Below are positions 30,780-38,853 of a stretch of 53,935 nt of DNA, one piece after another. The stretch covers positions 1 to 53,935 of the forward strand of contig DASZEJ010000155.1 of assembly GCA_035940955.1 (NCBI GenBank), in the 5' to 3' direction. Below the pieces are notes generated by a model that saw only the letters and a program-made list of their open reading frames with translations, had not been told where the DNA came from and searched no databases. The stretch's first letter is position 1. Every line of letters begins with the position of its first letter. This DNA is from CADCVT01 sp035940955. Lineage in GTDB: Bacteria > Actinomycetota > Thermoleophilia > Solirubrobacterales > Solirubrobacteraceae. The translations under genes and the position numbers were made by a program.

Positions 30780-33187
30780 GTGCCACACCGCCCCCGCACC
30801 TCCACCCTCACCCGCCGCCCCCGGACCGCGAACCGCACCACGCCGCGCGCGTAGGACCACCGCGCCAGGCGACGGCCACGAGCGAGCACCGCGCACGGCC
30901 GGAACGGGCGGCGGAGCGTCAGCACCGTCGCCTCGACCTCCCACCGGCGGCGGCGCTCGCCGGCCAGGCGCAGCACCCACCGCCGCCCGCGCCGCTCCGC
31001 CGACACGACGCGCTCCCGGCCGAACGGCCGCGCGGTGCTCCGGCCGCGCGGGAAGGCGAGCAGGCGCAGGCGGTCGCGCCGGTCCTCCAGCGACACCGCT
31101 CCCGGCGCGCGGTAGGGCGCGAGCGTGTCGACGTCCGCCGGCAGCAGCGGCAGGATCGCGCCGGCCCGCACGAGCAGCGGCAGCTCGTCGATCGGCGCGC
31201 GGAGCGTCGCCTCGCCGCCGCCCGCGAACGTCCTCCCGCCCGTCAGCTCCAGGCCGCCGTCGCCCTCCCGCATCCGCGCCGAGCGCCACAGGTCGACCCA
31301 CCGCCCGCGCGGCACGGCCACTCGGCGCACCGTCGCCCCCGGCCGCACGACCGGCGCCGCGAGCAGGTCCGGGCCGAACATGAACGCGTCCTCGACCGCA
31401 CCGAGGCGCGGCTCGTCCGGGTACGCCAGGGCGAGCGCCCGCATCATCGGCATCCCCGTCCGCCGGTACTCGGCGTCGGCGGCGAGCACGTACGGCAGGA
31501 GCTGGGTCCGCAGCTTCGCGTACCGCCGCCAGACCGGCAGGACCTCGGGCGTCTCGACCTGCGGCCGCGCCTTCTCGGGCAGCGCGATCCCCTTCGACTT
31601 CGCCCGCATCACGCCGGACACGGCGCCGAACTGGATCCACCGCTTCAGGAGCTCGGGCGTCAGCCGCCGCGCGCCGAGCGAGAAGAACCCGCCGATGTCC
31701 GACCCCCACGCGCTGATCCCGCTCAGCCCCATCGTCAGCCCGTTCCTCACCGCCGACTCGAGGCCGTCGAAGCCCCAGTCGGTCGTCGGGTCGCCGCCCC
31801 ACACGATCCGCGCGTACGGCGCCGTCCCGGTGAACCCGGACCGCACGTAGTTGGCGATCGGCCGCCCAACCCCAGCCGTCTGCTCGGTCGCCGTGCGGTG
31901 GTAGAGCGTCGGGTAGAGGTTGTGCATCCGCGCGCCCGGCGTCCCGTCCGCCGACCGCGCGTCGGGCGGCGTGTACTCGCCGAAGTCCTCCATCCAGCCG
32001 TCGAACCCGTCGTCGACCGCCTCGCGCAGCAGCCGGCCGAAGAAGTCGCGCGCGCCCGGCGAGGTGAAGTCGACCTGCGAGACCTGGAACTGCTCGGCGG
32101 TCGAGTACCGGTACTGGTACGGGCGGCCGGTGGCGTCGGTGTTGAACCAGCCGTTGCGGGCGCCCTCCTCGTAGGCCGGGTGCGACGTGCACACCATCGG
32201 GTTCACGTACGCGAGGACCGCCGTGCCGCGCGCCCGCAGCGCCGCGACGCCGGCCCGCACGCCGTCGCGGTCCGGAAGGTGGTCCGCGCATGGCAGGTAG
32301 TGGAGGAACGTCTCGGTGACGCTGACCGGCACGTCCGCGCGCCGCTGCGCGTCGAGCTGCTCGGGGGCGGGCGTGCCGGGCGTCGGCTGCCACCACGCGC
32401 CGAGCACCCACGGCGCGGCCACCGCCGGCTGGCGCCCGAGCCGCGCGGTGAAGCGCCGCAGCACGTCCGCCGGTCGCGGCCCGGCGAAGACGCGAAGCGC
32501 GATCCGCGCCGCCGCGACCTCGACCGACCACACGTCGCGCCGCTCGGAGGCCAGGTGGAACATGCTGGTCTCCGCGTTGTCGAGCAGCACGCCGTAGCCC
32601 GCCGTCGAGAGCAGCCACGGCAGCGGGAAGTACGTGGCGTCGTCGCGCGGGTGGTAGCCCTGCGGCGGCGCGAAGCCGGCGATGAACGGCCGCTCCTCCG
32701 GCTGGTACGGCCCCTCGCCGACGAACACCTCGACGTCGTTGCCGCGCTGGTCCACGGCGTTCGAGCGCTCGCCGAAGCCGAGGTAGCGCTCCGCGGCGCG
32801 CGCGTCGAACCCGATCCCGGTCGCCGCGACGTCCGTCCCCTCGACCGACGCCTCGACCGCGATGGCGCCCGGCGAGTCCGGCCCGACGCGCAGCCGCATC
32901 GTGCGCCCGAGCGGGTGGTCGGTGGCGAGCTCCGCCACGACGGCCGCCCCGTCGCGCTCGACGCTCAGCGCGCGCGTGGCGCGATGCCACCCGAGCGCGG
33001 TCCGGAACCCGAGCCGCCGCGACGCCGCCTCGACCAGCAGCCCGTCGCCGAACCGCAGCGCTCCGCTCGCCGGGTCCACCGACGCCCGCAGCTCGCCCGC
33101 GTCGACCGTCTCGCCCCGCGCGGCGCCGGGCAGCGCGAGGAGGGCGACGGCGGCGAGGGCGGCGGCGCGCACGGCCCCTCGTAGCAT
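30758..33187 (-). CDS. GH31 family alpha-glycosidase, sulfoquinovosidase-like, secreted
   Basis: 809 residues with a signal peptide (AAALAAVALLALPGAARG). An N-terminal beta-sandwich is followed by the TIM-barrel with the nucleophile Asp in GWMEDFGEYTPPDAR and the acid/base Asp in IVWGGDPTTDWGFDGL; C-terminal beta domains follow to the end. The ...DFGEY context matches the sulfoquinovosidase (YihQ) branch of GH31 rather than the WxDMNE type. It probably hydrolyses an alpha-glycoside outside the membrane. It is opposite to and lies between the two ATPase genes. The last 22 bases of coding DNA lie in an inverted repeat. Substrate not certain. Confidence 0.88.
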   Translation of the reverse strand: MLRGAVRAAALAAVALLALPGAARGETVDAGELRASVDPASGALRFGDGLLVEAASRRLGFRTALGWHRATRALSVERDGAAVVAELATDHPLGRTMRLRVGPDSPGAIAVEASVEGTDVAATGIGFDARAAERYLGFGERSNAVDQRGNDVEVFVGEGPYQPEERPFIAGFAPPQGYHPRDDATYFPLPWLLSTAGYGVLLDNAETSMFHLASERRDVWSVEVAAARIALRVFAGPRPADVLRRFTARLGRQPAVAAPWVLGAWWQPTPGTPAPEQLDAQRRADVPVSVTETFLHYLPCADHLPDRDGVRAGVAALRARGTAVLAYVNPMVCTSHPAYEEGARNGWFNTDATGRPYQYRYSTAEQFQVSQVDFTSPGARDFFGRLLREAVDDGFDGWMEDFGEYTPPDARSADGTPGARMHNLYPTLYHRTATEQTAGVGRPIANYVRSGFTGTAPYARIVWGGDPTTDWGFDGLESAVRNGLTMGLSGISAWGSDIGGFFSLGARRLTPELLKRWIQFGAVSGVMRAKSKGIALPEKARPQVETPEVLPVWRRYAKLRTQLLPYVLAADAEYRRTGMPMMRALALAYPDEPRLGAVEDAFMFGPDLLAAPVVRPGATVRRVAVPRGRWVDLWRSARMREGDGGLELTGGRTFAGGGEATLRAPIDELPLLVRAGAILPLLPADVDTLAPYRAPGAVSLEDRRDRLRLLAFPRGRSTARPFGRERVVSAERRGRRWVLRLAGERRRRWEVEATVLTLRRPFRPCAVLARGRRLARWSYARGVVRFAVRGRRVRVEVRGRCGTGRLRAA
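33182..33187 (+). promoter_or_regulatory. -10 element TAGCAT for the second ArsA/Get3-like gene
   Basis: Eight nucleotides lie between the hexamer and the GTG at 33196. The last three bases are also the complement of the GH31 ATG on the other strand, so two starts share the same few bases. Confidence 0.45.
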
Positions 33188-33195
33188 GACGCGGC

Positions 33196-34311
33196 GTGGG
33201 CCTCGCCGAGCGGCTTGACGGCAAGCGGGTGGTGATCTGCGCCGGCTCCGGCGGCGTGGGCAAGACGACGACGTCCGCGGCGCTCGCGATGGGGCTCGCG
33301 GCGAGCGGCAAGCGCGTCGCGGTGGTGACGATCGACCCGGCGCGCCGGCTCGCCGACTCGCTCGGGCTGGAGGAGCTGGGGAACGAGCCGCGCCTCGTCG
33401 ACCCCGAGCGCTTCGCCGGCCACGGGATCGAGATGCGCGGCGAGCTGTGGGCGATGATGCTCGACGCCAAGCGCACGTTCGACGAGCTGATCGAGCGCCT
33501 CGCGCCCGACGAGAAGACGCGCGACGAGGTGCTCGCCAACCGGATCTACCAGGAGCTGTCGAGCGCCGTCGCGGGCTCGCAGGAGTTCACGGCGATCGCC
33601 AAGCTCTACGACCTCGATCGCTCCGGCGACTACGACGTGCTCGTGCTCGACACGCCGCCGTCGCGCAACGCGCTCGACTTCCTGGACGCCCCCGACCGGC
33701 TGACCGGCTTTTTGGAGGGGCGCGCGCTGCGGGTCTTCCTCGCGCCGACCGGCCTGGCCGCACGCGTGATGGGCCGCGGGACGAGCGTCGTGTTCAGCGT
33801 CCTGCGCCGGGTGACCGGCGTCGACCTGCTGGAGGACCTGAGCGTGTTCTTCCGCGCGCTCGGCGGGCTCGTCGACGGCTTCCGCGAGCGCGCGACCGGC
33901 GTCAAGAAGCTGCTCGCCGACCCCGCCACGACGTTCCTCGTCGTGACCTCTCCCGAGCGCGACCCGGTCGAGGAGGCGATCTTCTTCCACGGCAAGCTGC
34001 GCGAGGCGGGGATGCCGTTCGGCGCGCTGATCGTCAACCGGGTGCAGGTCGACCTCGTCGGCGGCGACCCCGACGCTGCGGCCGCCGAGCTCGAGCCCGA
34101 GCTGGGGCCGGAGCTGACCGCGAAGGTCGCCGAGACGCTGCGCGAGCTGCGCGTCCTCGCCGACCGCGACCAGGCGAGCATCGCGCGCCTGATCGACGAG
34201 CTGGACGAGCCCGAGCCGGTCGTGGTGCCGCTGCTGGAGGGCGACGTGCACGACGTGGACGGGCTCGCCGCCGTGCACGAGCACCTGTTCGGGGCGCGCG
34301 CCGCGGCCTAG
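33196..34311 (+). CDS. ArsA/Get3-family ATPase (second of a split pair)
   Basis: 371 residues from GTG. Walker A ICAGSGGVGKTTTSAALA, the A-loop-type TIDPARRLADSL, and switch DTPPSRNALDFLDAP are intact; VFFRALGGLVDGFRER and PVEEAIFFHGKLREAGMPFG are the helical and adenine-binding regions. In mycobacteria the two-protein pair (Rv3679/Rv3680) is adjacent; here they are 2.7 kb apart with an opposite-strand GH31 gene and an inverted-repeat element between. Start follows TAGCAT by 8 nt. Stop shares CTAG with the convergent gene. Confidence 0.9.
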   Translation: MGLAERLDGKRVVICAGSGGVGKTTTSAALAMGLAASGKRVAVVTIDPARRLADSLGLEELGNEPRLVDPERFAGHGIEMRGELWAMMLDAKRTFDELIERLAPDEKTRDEVLANRIYQELSSAVAGSQEFTAIAKLYDLDRSGDYDVLVLDTPPSRNALDFLDAPDRLTGFLEGRALRVFLAPTGLAARVMGRGTSVVFSVLRRVTGVDLLEDLSVFFRALGGLVDGFRERATGVKKLLADPATTFLVVTSPERDPVEEAIFFHGKLREAGMPFGALIVNRVQVDLVGGDPDAAAAELEPELGPELTAKVAETLRELRVLADRDQASIARLIDELDEPEPVVVPLLEGDVHDVDGLAAVHEHLFGARAAA

Positions 34312-35624
34312 AGGCGCTCGATCGACTCGCGCACGCGCGTGCGCTCGAGCACGACGGTGAGCGTCGAGCTCGTCGTCCCGGCCCACCCCTGATCCGCGAT
34401 GCCGACCGGCGCGGTCAGCGGGATCTCGACGCGGCGCGCCCGCAGGGCGGTGCGCGGCACGACGCCGCGGGCGGTGGGCGGGGAGAAGCCGAGGAGCGGC
34501 CCTGGGCAGCGCGTGCGCCCGGGGCCGCCGTGGTACTCGGCGTACACGCGGGTCCCGGCCACCGCCAGCTCGACCACGCCGCCGTCGAGGGCGACCGAGT
34601 CGGCGCACTCGGGCGCGCCCTCGCGGGCCAGCGCGGTCTCGACCCGCCCCGGCCCGGTCCACGCGGCCACGCCGAACGCGACGGCACGCGGCAGGCGCGG
34701 CCCCGGCGCGACGCCGACCGCGGCGCGCAGCGCCCGCCGGCCGGCGCGGAGCGGCGCAACGGCGACGAGCGACGCGCTCCCGGTTCGCAGCGCGGGCGCG
34801 AAGCGCAGCGTTCCGGCCAGGCCGCAGGCGTCGAGCGGGCCGCAGTCGGCCGGGTCCGCGGAGCCGGCGATCCGCGCCGTGACGTCGCCGCGGACCTCCG
34901 CGACCCGGTAGCTGACCTCGATCTGCCGGAACCGCCGGCCGCGCCTGCGGCTCCGGTCGAGCGTCTCGCGCCGGGGGCGGCCGAGCCGCAGGGCCAGCGC
35001 GGAGCTGACGTGCCCGCGCAGGCCGCCCGCCGCGAACGTCCCGTCGCCGTCGATCCGCAGCCGCGTCCGCCCGCGGGCGAGCCGCGCGAGCGGGACGCGC
35101 AGGGCGCCGGCGGCCGGCGCGACGTCGGCCAGCAGCGGCCCCGCGCAGCGCGTCAAGAGCAGCTCGTCGGCCCCGGGCTGCGCGAGCCCGAGCGTCACCG
35201 CGCCCGCCTGCTCCTCCAGCTCGTACGACGGTGACGGCGTCGTGGCGTCGGTGCAGAGCCGCGAGCCGTCCGGGGTGGCGCGCCGGACCCGCGCCCGCAG
35301 CGGCGAGCCGGTCCCGAGGCCCTCGGTGAAGAAGAGCGAGGCCTCGCGGACGCGGCGGCCGGCGACGACCCGCTCGGTCACGCTGAGGACGCCGGTGCGG
35401 GGCACCCGCCATGTGATCACGCCGTCGAGCCCGCAGCGGCCGTGCTCCGCGCACGCCGCCGGGTCGCTCTCCCACGTCACCGACAGCCCGCCCGACGCCA
35501 CGACCGGCACGTGCGTCGACGACACGACGCGCGCCTCCGCGGCCGGCATGGCGACCACGTCCTGCGCGCGGGCAGCGGCCGGGGCGGCGAGCACCGCGGC
35601 GACGGCGGCGAGCGCGAGCCTCAC
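34308..35624 (-). CDS. Secreted protein of unknown function, paralogue of its upstream neighbour
   Basis: 438 residues from GTG overlapping the upstream stop (GTGA). A signal peptide VRLALAAVAAVLAAPAAARA is cleaved before QDVV. The mature protein is beta-rich with recurring cysteine motifs: CAEHGRCGLDGVITW, CGPLDACGLAGTLRF, and two CPGP/CAGP-LL segments. The neighbour at 35621-36991 shows the same plan, so the two arose by duplication. No catalytic motif is evident; repeated CxxCG..G elements suggest disulfide-stabilised beta domains. Stop codon shares CTAG with the ATPase gene. Confidence 0.7.
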   Translation of the reverse strand: MRLALAAVAAVLAAPAAARAQDVVAMPAAEARVVSSTHVPVVASGGLSVTWESDPAACAEHGRCGLDGVITWRVPRTGVLSVTERVVAGRRVREASLFFTEGLGTGSPLRARVRRATPDGSRLCTDATTPSPSYELEEQAGAVTLGLAQPGADELLLTRCAGPLLADVAPAAGALRVPLARLARGRTRLRIDGDGTFAAGGLRGHVSSALALRLGRPRRETLDRSRRRGRRFRQIEVSYRVAEVRGDVTARIAGSADPADCGPLDACGLAGTLRFAPALRTGSASLVAVAPLRAGRRALRAAVGVAPGPRLPRAVAFGVAAWTGPGRVETALAREGAPECADSVALDGGVVELAVAGTRVYAEYHGGPGRTRCPGPLLGFSPPTARGVVPRTALRARRVEIPLTAPVGIADQGWAGTTSSTLTVVLERTRVRESIERL

Positions 35625-36991
35625 CAGTCCGCCTCGTCGTGGACGTCCGCCCGGACGCTCCGGCGGCGCAGCTCGAGCACCGCCTCCGAGGTGGTGGAGA
35701 TCGTGAACGCCCCGCCCGCGCCCGGCACGGCGGCGAGCCGGACGGTCAGCCGCCGCGCCCCGACGTCGCGCAGCGGGACGCGGCCCGCGACGAGCGAGCC
35801 TCCCGCGAGGTCCCCCGGGCCCGGCCGGGGGCAGCGGGTCGGGACGAGCGCTCCGGACTCGCGGAATCCCCCGCCGATCGCCAGCCGCAGGCCGCCGGAC
35901 CGCTGCTCGACCACGAGCCCCCCGAGCTCCCCCGTCCACTCCTCGGCGCACACCCCGGGCGTCCCCTCGCGGGCGACCGCGACCGACCCGCGCCCGCGCA
36001 GGCCGGGGCCGAACGACGTTCCCCGGACGCGCAGGCGCCCGGCGCGGAACGCGCGGAGCGCCGCGGCGACCGAGCGGCGGCCGCGCAGCGCGGCGGCCGG
36101 ACCGTCGGCGAGGACCTCGACGCGGCCGAACGCGGCGCGCAGGTCGCTGGCCTCGTACCGGCCGATCAGGCCGCACGCGTCGAGCGGCACGCAGAAGGGG
36201 CCCGGCGCGCCCGCGTAGGCGAAGCCCACCGACCCCCTCACGCCGACGATGTCGTAGACGACGTCGAGCGACGCGCGGCGGCGGGCGCGGGACGGCGGCT
36301 CCACCCCGCCGAGCGCCTCCGGCGACTCGGCGACCACGCGCGAGCGCCGGACGACGCGCAGCGTGGACACCACCTCGCCGCTGAACGGGCCGGCCGCGAA
36401 CGCGCGCCGCCCGCCGAGGGGCAGCACCGTGCGGCCGGAGAGGAGCGGGCGCGGGCGCACGACGACGCTCGGCATCGCGGAGCGGACGTCCTCGGGCAGC
36501 GGCCCGGCGCACCGCCCCGGGAACGCGAGGCCGGACGGCGACTCGAACGGGTCGGCGGTCAGCCGCACGCGGCCTCCGCGCTCGCGCGACGGCTCGAGCC
36601 GCACGAAGCCGACGCCGAGCGGGTCCGCGCACGCCCCGGCCGGGTCGGCGGCGGGGCCGCGGACGACCCGGACGACCGGCGTCGCGGTCTGGAAGGCGAT
36701 GCCCTCGGTGGCGAGCGACACGTGCGCGGGGCCCGTGATCGACACGTCGCTCTCGCGGGACGCGACGTAGACGACCCGGCCGGAGACGTCGCACAGGCCC
36801 GCCGCGGCGCAGCCCCGCGCCGGGTCGCCGCGCCAGGAGATCACCAGCGAGCCTGTCGCCCGGGTGGACGCCTCGAGCGCCAGCCCTCCCCCGCCGCCGC
36901 CCACGTCGAGGTGCGGCGCCTGCGCGGCGGCGGGCGCCGCGGTGGCGAGCAGCGCCGCCGAGGCCGCCGCAAGAAAAGTTGAGCGGAGCAC
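35621..36991 (-). CDS. Secreted protein of unknown function, paralogue of its downstream neighbour
   Basis: 456 residues from GTG. Signal peptide RSTFLAAASAALLATAAPA ends near AAAQ. The mature chain carries CAAAGLCDVSGRVVY and CVPLDACGLIGRYEAS, aligned with the cysteine motifs of the next gene, and a CPRPGPGDL segment near the end. Beta-rich, no enzyme motif recognised. It is the first gene of the pair; the A/T-rich CTTTTCTTGC stretch just after the start codon and a short upstream repeat separate it from the HEPN-tailed gene. Function unknown. Confidence 0.7.
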   Translation of the reverse strand: MLRSTFLAAASAALLATAAPAAAQAPHLDVGGGGGGLALEASTRATGSLVISWRGDPARGCAAAGLCDVSGRVVYVASRESDVSITGPAHVSLATEGIAFQTATPVVRVVRGPAADPAGACADPLGVGFVRLEPSRERGGRVRLTADPFESPSGLAFPGRCAGPLPEDVRSAMPSVVVRPRPLLSGRTVLPLGGRRAFAAGPFSGEVVSTLRVVRRSRVVAESPEALGGVEPPSRARRRASLDVVYDIVGVRGSVGFAYAGAPGPFCVPLDACGLIGRYEASDLRAAFGRVEVLADGPAAALRGRRSVAAALRAFRAGRLRVRGTSFGPGLRGRGSVAVAREGTPGVCAEEWTGELGGLVVEQRSGGLRLAIGGGFRESGALVPTRCPRPGPGDLAGGSLVAGRVPLRDVGARRLTVRLAAVPGAGGAFTISTTSEAVLELRRRSVRADVHDEADW

Positions 36992-37033
36992 GCCGGCGGG
37001 ATCGTCGATGCACCGGGAGCCGGTGTCAAGCGC

Positions 37034-37136
37034 GGGGGCGCCGCCCCGCTCAGCGCGCGCAGCCGCCCGGGGGCGCGCCGCCCGCTCAGCCGCGGGAGCG
37101 CGCGCAGCCGCGCGGGGGCGCCCCGCCGCGCTCAGC
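37034..37136 (-). repeat. Three imperfect copies of a short repeat at the 3' end of the 37132 gene
   Basis: GGGGGCGC begins copies at 37034, 37069 and 37114, each followed by CGCTCAGC (37047, 37083, 37129); GCGCGCAGCCGC separates them. The copy at 37129-37136 contains the stop codon of the unknown protein gene, and the others repeat the same end outside it. Spacing is 35 and 45 bp. Confidence 0.65.
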
Positions 37137-38394
37137 CCGCCGGCTCGGCGTGCCGCGGCGCCGTCGCGGCGAGCAGCGCGTCCGCCGCGCCCGCGAGGTC
37201 GGGGTCGAGGTGGCCGCACAGCGCGTCGCCGAGCAGCGCGCGCAGGTGCTCGGTCAGCTCGTCCACCACGGCCGCGACGCCCGACGCCGGCGGGGCGAGC
37301 CCGGCGACGATCGCGCGCTCCAGCGCGACCGCCTCGTCGACCCGCGACGCGAGGGCGTCGCGCTCCTCCGGCGCCGCGCACAGCGCCGCGAGCCGGTCCG
37401 CGAGCACCCCGTCGCCCCCCGGCCCCTCGGGCTCGAGCAGCGCCCGCAGGGCGAGCAGCACGTCGGTCAGCGCCTCGCCGGCCTCGGGCCGCTCGCAGGC
37501 GAGGTCGAAGCGCCGCAGCGCCCACGCCAGCTCGCCGCCGCGCGGCATGCGCCGCGACGCCAGCGCGACGAACGCGCGAAGCTCGTCCTCCTGCTCCGCG
37601 GCGACGACCAGCGGGGCGCCCGGCCGCGCGGGCGAGCCGCCGCCGAGGTCGACGAGCTGCCACGCCCCCGTGCCGAGCCGCGCCCACGCCACCGGTGCGA
37701 GCCCGACCGCGCCCGCGTCGTACAGCCGCAGCGTGCGCACCAGCCGGCGCAGGCGCGCGGGCGCCGCGTCGGCGGCGACCGCGTCGTCGAGGGTCAGCAC
37801 CGCCAGGACGTTCGGCTCGTCGCCCGGCGCGCCGAGCCACGCCGCGTCGCCCGGGGCGTCGGGCACCGCCACCGCCGCCGCGAGCGTCACCCCGCCCGCC
37901 AGCTCGACCCGCGGCGAGGCCAGAAGCAGCCCGGGCAGGCCGACGACCAGCGTCACCACCGGCGCCAGGTCGTGGGACACCGCCGCCTCCAGCTCCCCGT
38001 ACGCGCGCCCGAACCGCTCCGCGGTCAGCTCGAAGTCCGACGAGCCGTCGAACAGCCGGTCGAGGAACGCGCGCAGCGCCGCGTCCGCGCGGTCGCGCGC
38101 GTCGCGGGGCACCCGCGGCTCGCCGCGGGCGCGCAGGTAGGCGTCGACGCCGTCGACCTCCGCGAGCGCCCGTGCCGCCGGCGCGTACGCCTCCAGCCGG
38201 ACGAGCTTGCCCAGCCGCTCGCGGATGAACGCGCCGGTCATCGGCCGGTAGCAGTACAGCTGCGTGCGCCGCGGGCGGCCCTCCGCCGCCAGCTCGAACG
38301 GCACCTCCTCGCCGGCGGCGACCTCGGCGGCCAGCGCGGCCGCGGCGTCCTCCGCGAACGCGCGCAGGACCGTGTGCAGGTTGCGGTGACGCAT
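37132..38394 (-). CDS. Unknown protein with HEPN-like C-terminal region
   Basis: 420 residues, no signal peptide or membrane segment. The middle third is unremarkable; the region RFDLACERPEAGEALTDVLL followed by ALRALLEPEG resembles the helix-rich part of HEPN/ApeA-type proteins, in which a FxxAxER...D.LIDxxIALEALL pattern recurs. The catalytic RxxxxH of active HEPN nucleases is not obvious. I do not recognise the N-terminal 250 residues. The 3' end is repeated (see repeat at 37034). Role unknown; a defence link is only a hint. Confidence 0.55.
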   Translation of the reverse strand: MRHRNLHTVLRAFAEDAAAALAAEVAAGEEVPFELAAEGRPRRTQLYCYRPMTGAFIRERLGKLVRLEAYAPAARALAEVDGVDAYLRARGEPRVPRDARDRADAALRAFLDRLFDGSSDFELTAERFGRAYGELEAAVSHDLAPVVTLVVGLPGLLLASPRVELAGGVTLAAAVAVPDAPGDAAWLGAPGDEPNVLAVLTLDDAVAADAAPARLRRLVRTLRLYDAGAVGLAPVAWARLGTGAWQLVDLGGGSPARPGAPLVVAAEQEDELRAFVALASRRMPRGGELAWALRRFDLACERPEAGEALTDVLLALRALLEPEGPGGDGVLADRLAALCAAPEERDALASRVDEAVALERAIVAGLAPPASGVAAVVDELTEHLRALLGDALCGHLDPDLAGAADALLAATAPRHAEPAG

Positions 38395-38455
38395 ACGCGA
38401 GGCGGTTCGTCGCGCCGCCAGCCGGTCCTGCCGGCCGCAAGACGGCGTGCGCCCG

Positions 38456-38812
38456 CTACGCGGCGACCGGGCGGACGACCTCGGCCTCGTCCGCGGCGCA
38501 CTCCGCGTCGAGCCAGCGCGAGCCCCAGGCCCGCATGTCCTCGATGATCGGCAGCAGCGCGTGGCCCTTGTCGGTCAGCGCGTACTCGACCCGCGGCGGC
38601 ACCTCAGGGAACGTGTGCCGCTCGACGATGCCCTCCTCCTCCAGCGCGCGCAGCCGCAGCGACAGCGTGCGCGGGCTGATGCCGGTCAGCGAGCGCTCGA
38701 GCTCGCAGAACCGCGACCGCCCCTCGGCCAGCTCGCGGACGAGCAGCAGCGTCCACTTGCCGCAGACGAGGTCGGCGGTGCGGCAGACAGGGCAGGACGC
38801 ATCGACGGGCAC
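38456..38812 (-). CDS. HxlR family transcriptional regulator
   Basis: 118 residues from GTG. HxlR winged-helix: CPVCRTADLVCGKWTLLLVR, then FCELERSLTGISPRTLSLRL, wing RHTFPEVPPRVEYALTDKG and C-terminal dimer helix. The CPVxxxxxxxxGKW motif is typical; the cysteines may sense thiol-reactive signals. TAAAGT is 6 nt upstream of GTG (leaderless) and the start is framed by a 9-bp inverted repeat and a second imperfect palindrome. No metabolic gene is adjacent. Confidence 0.93.
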   Translation of the reverse strand: MPVDASCPVCRTADLVCGKWTLLLVRELAEGRSRFCELERSLTGISPRTLSLRLRALEEEGIVERHTFPEVPPRVEYALTDKGHALLPIIEDMRAWGSRWLDAECAADEAEVVRPVAA

Positions 38813-38842
38813 ACCCCAACTTTACCAAGTGAAGTGTGCCCG
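38806..38842. promoter_or_regulatory. Operator-like inverted repeats and -10 for HxlR gene
   Basis: CGGGCACAC (38806-38814) and GTGTGCCCG (38834-38842) are perfect 9-bp arms flanking 19 bp that include the imperfect palindrome ACTTTACCAAGTGAAGT (38819-38835, 12 of 16 positions symmetric) and the -10 TAAAGT. Autoregulation is the obvious inference. Confidence 0.55.
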
Positions 38843-38853
38843 CCTCCTGGGGT

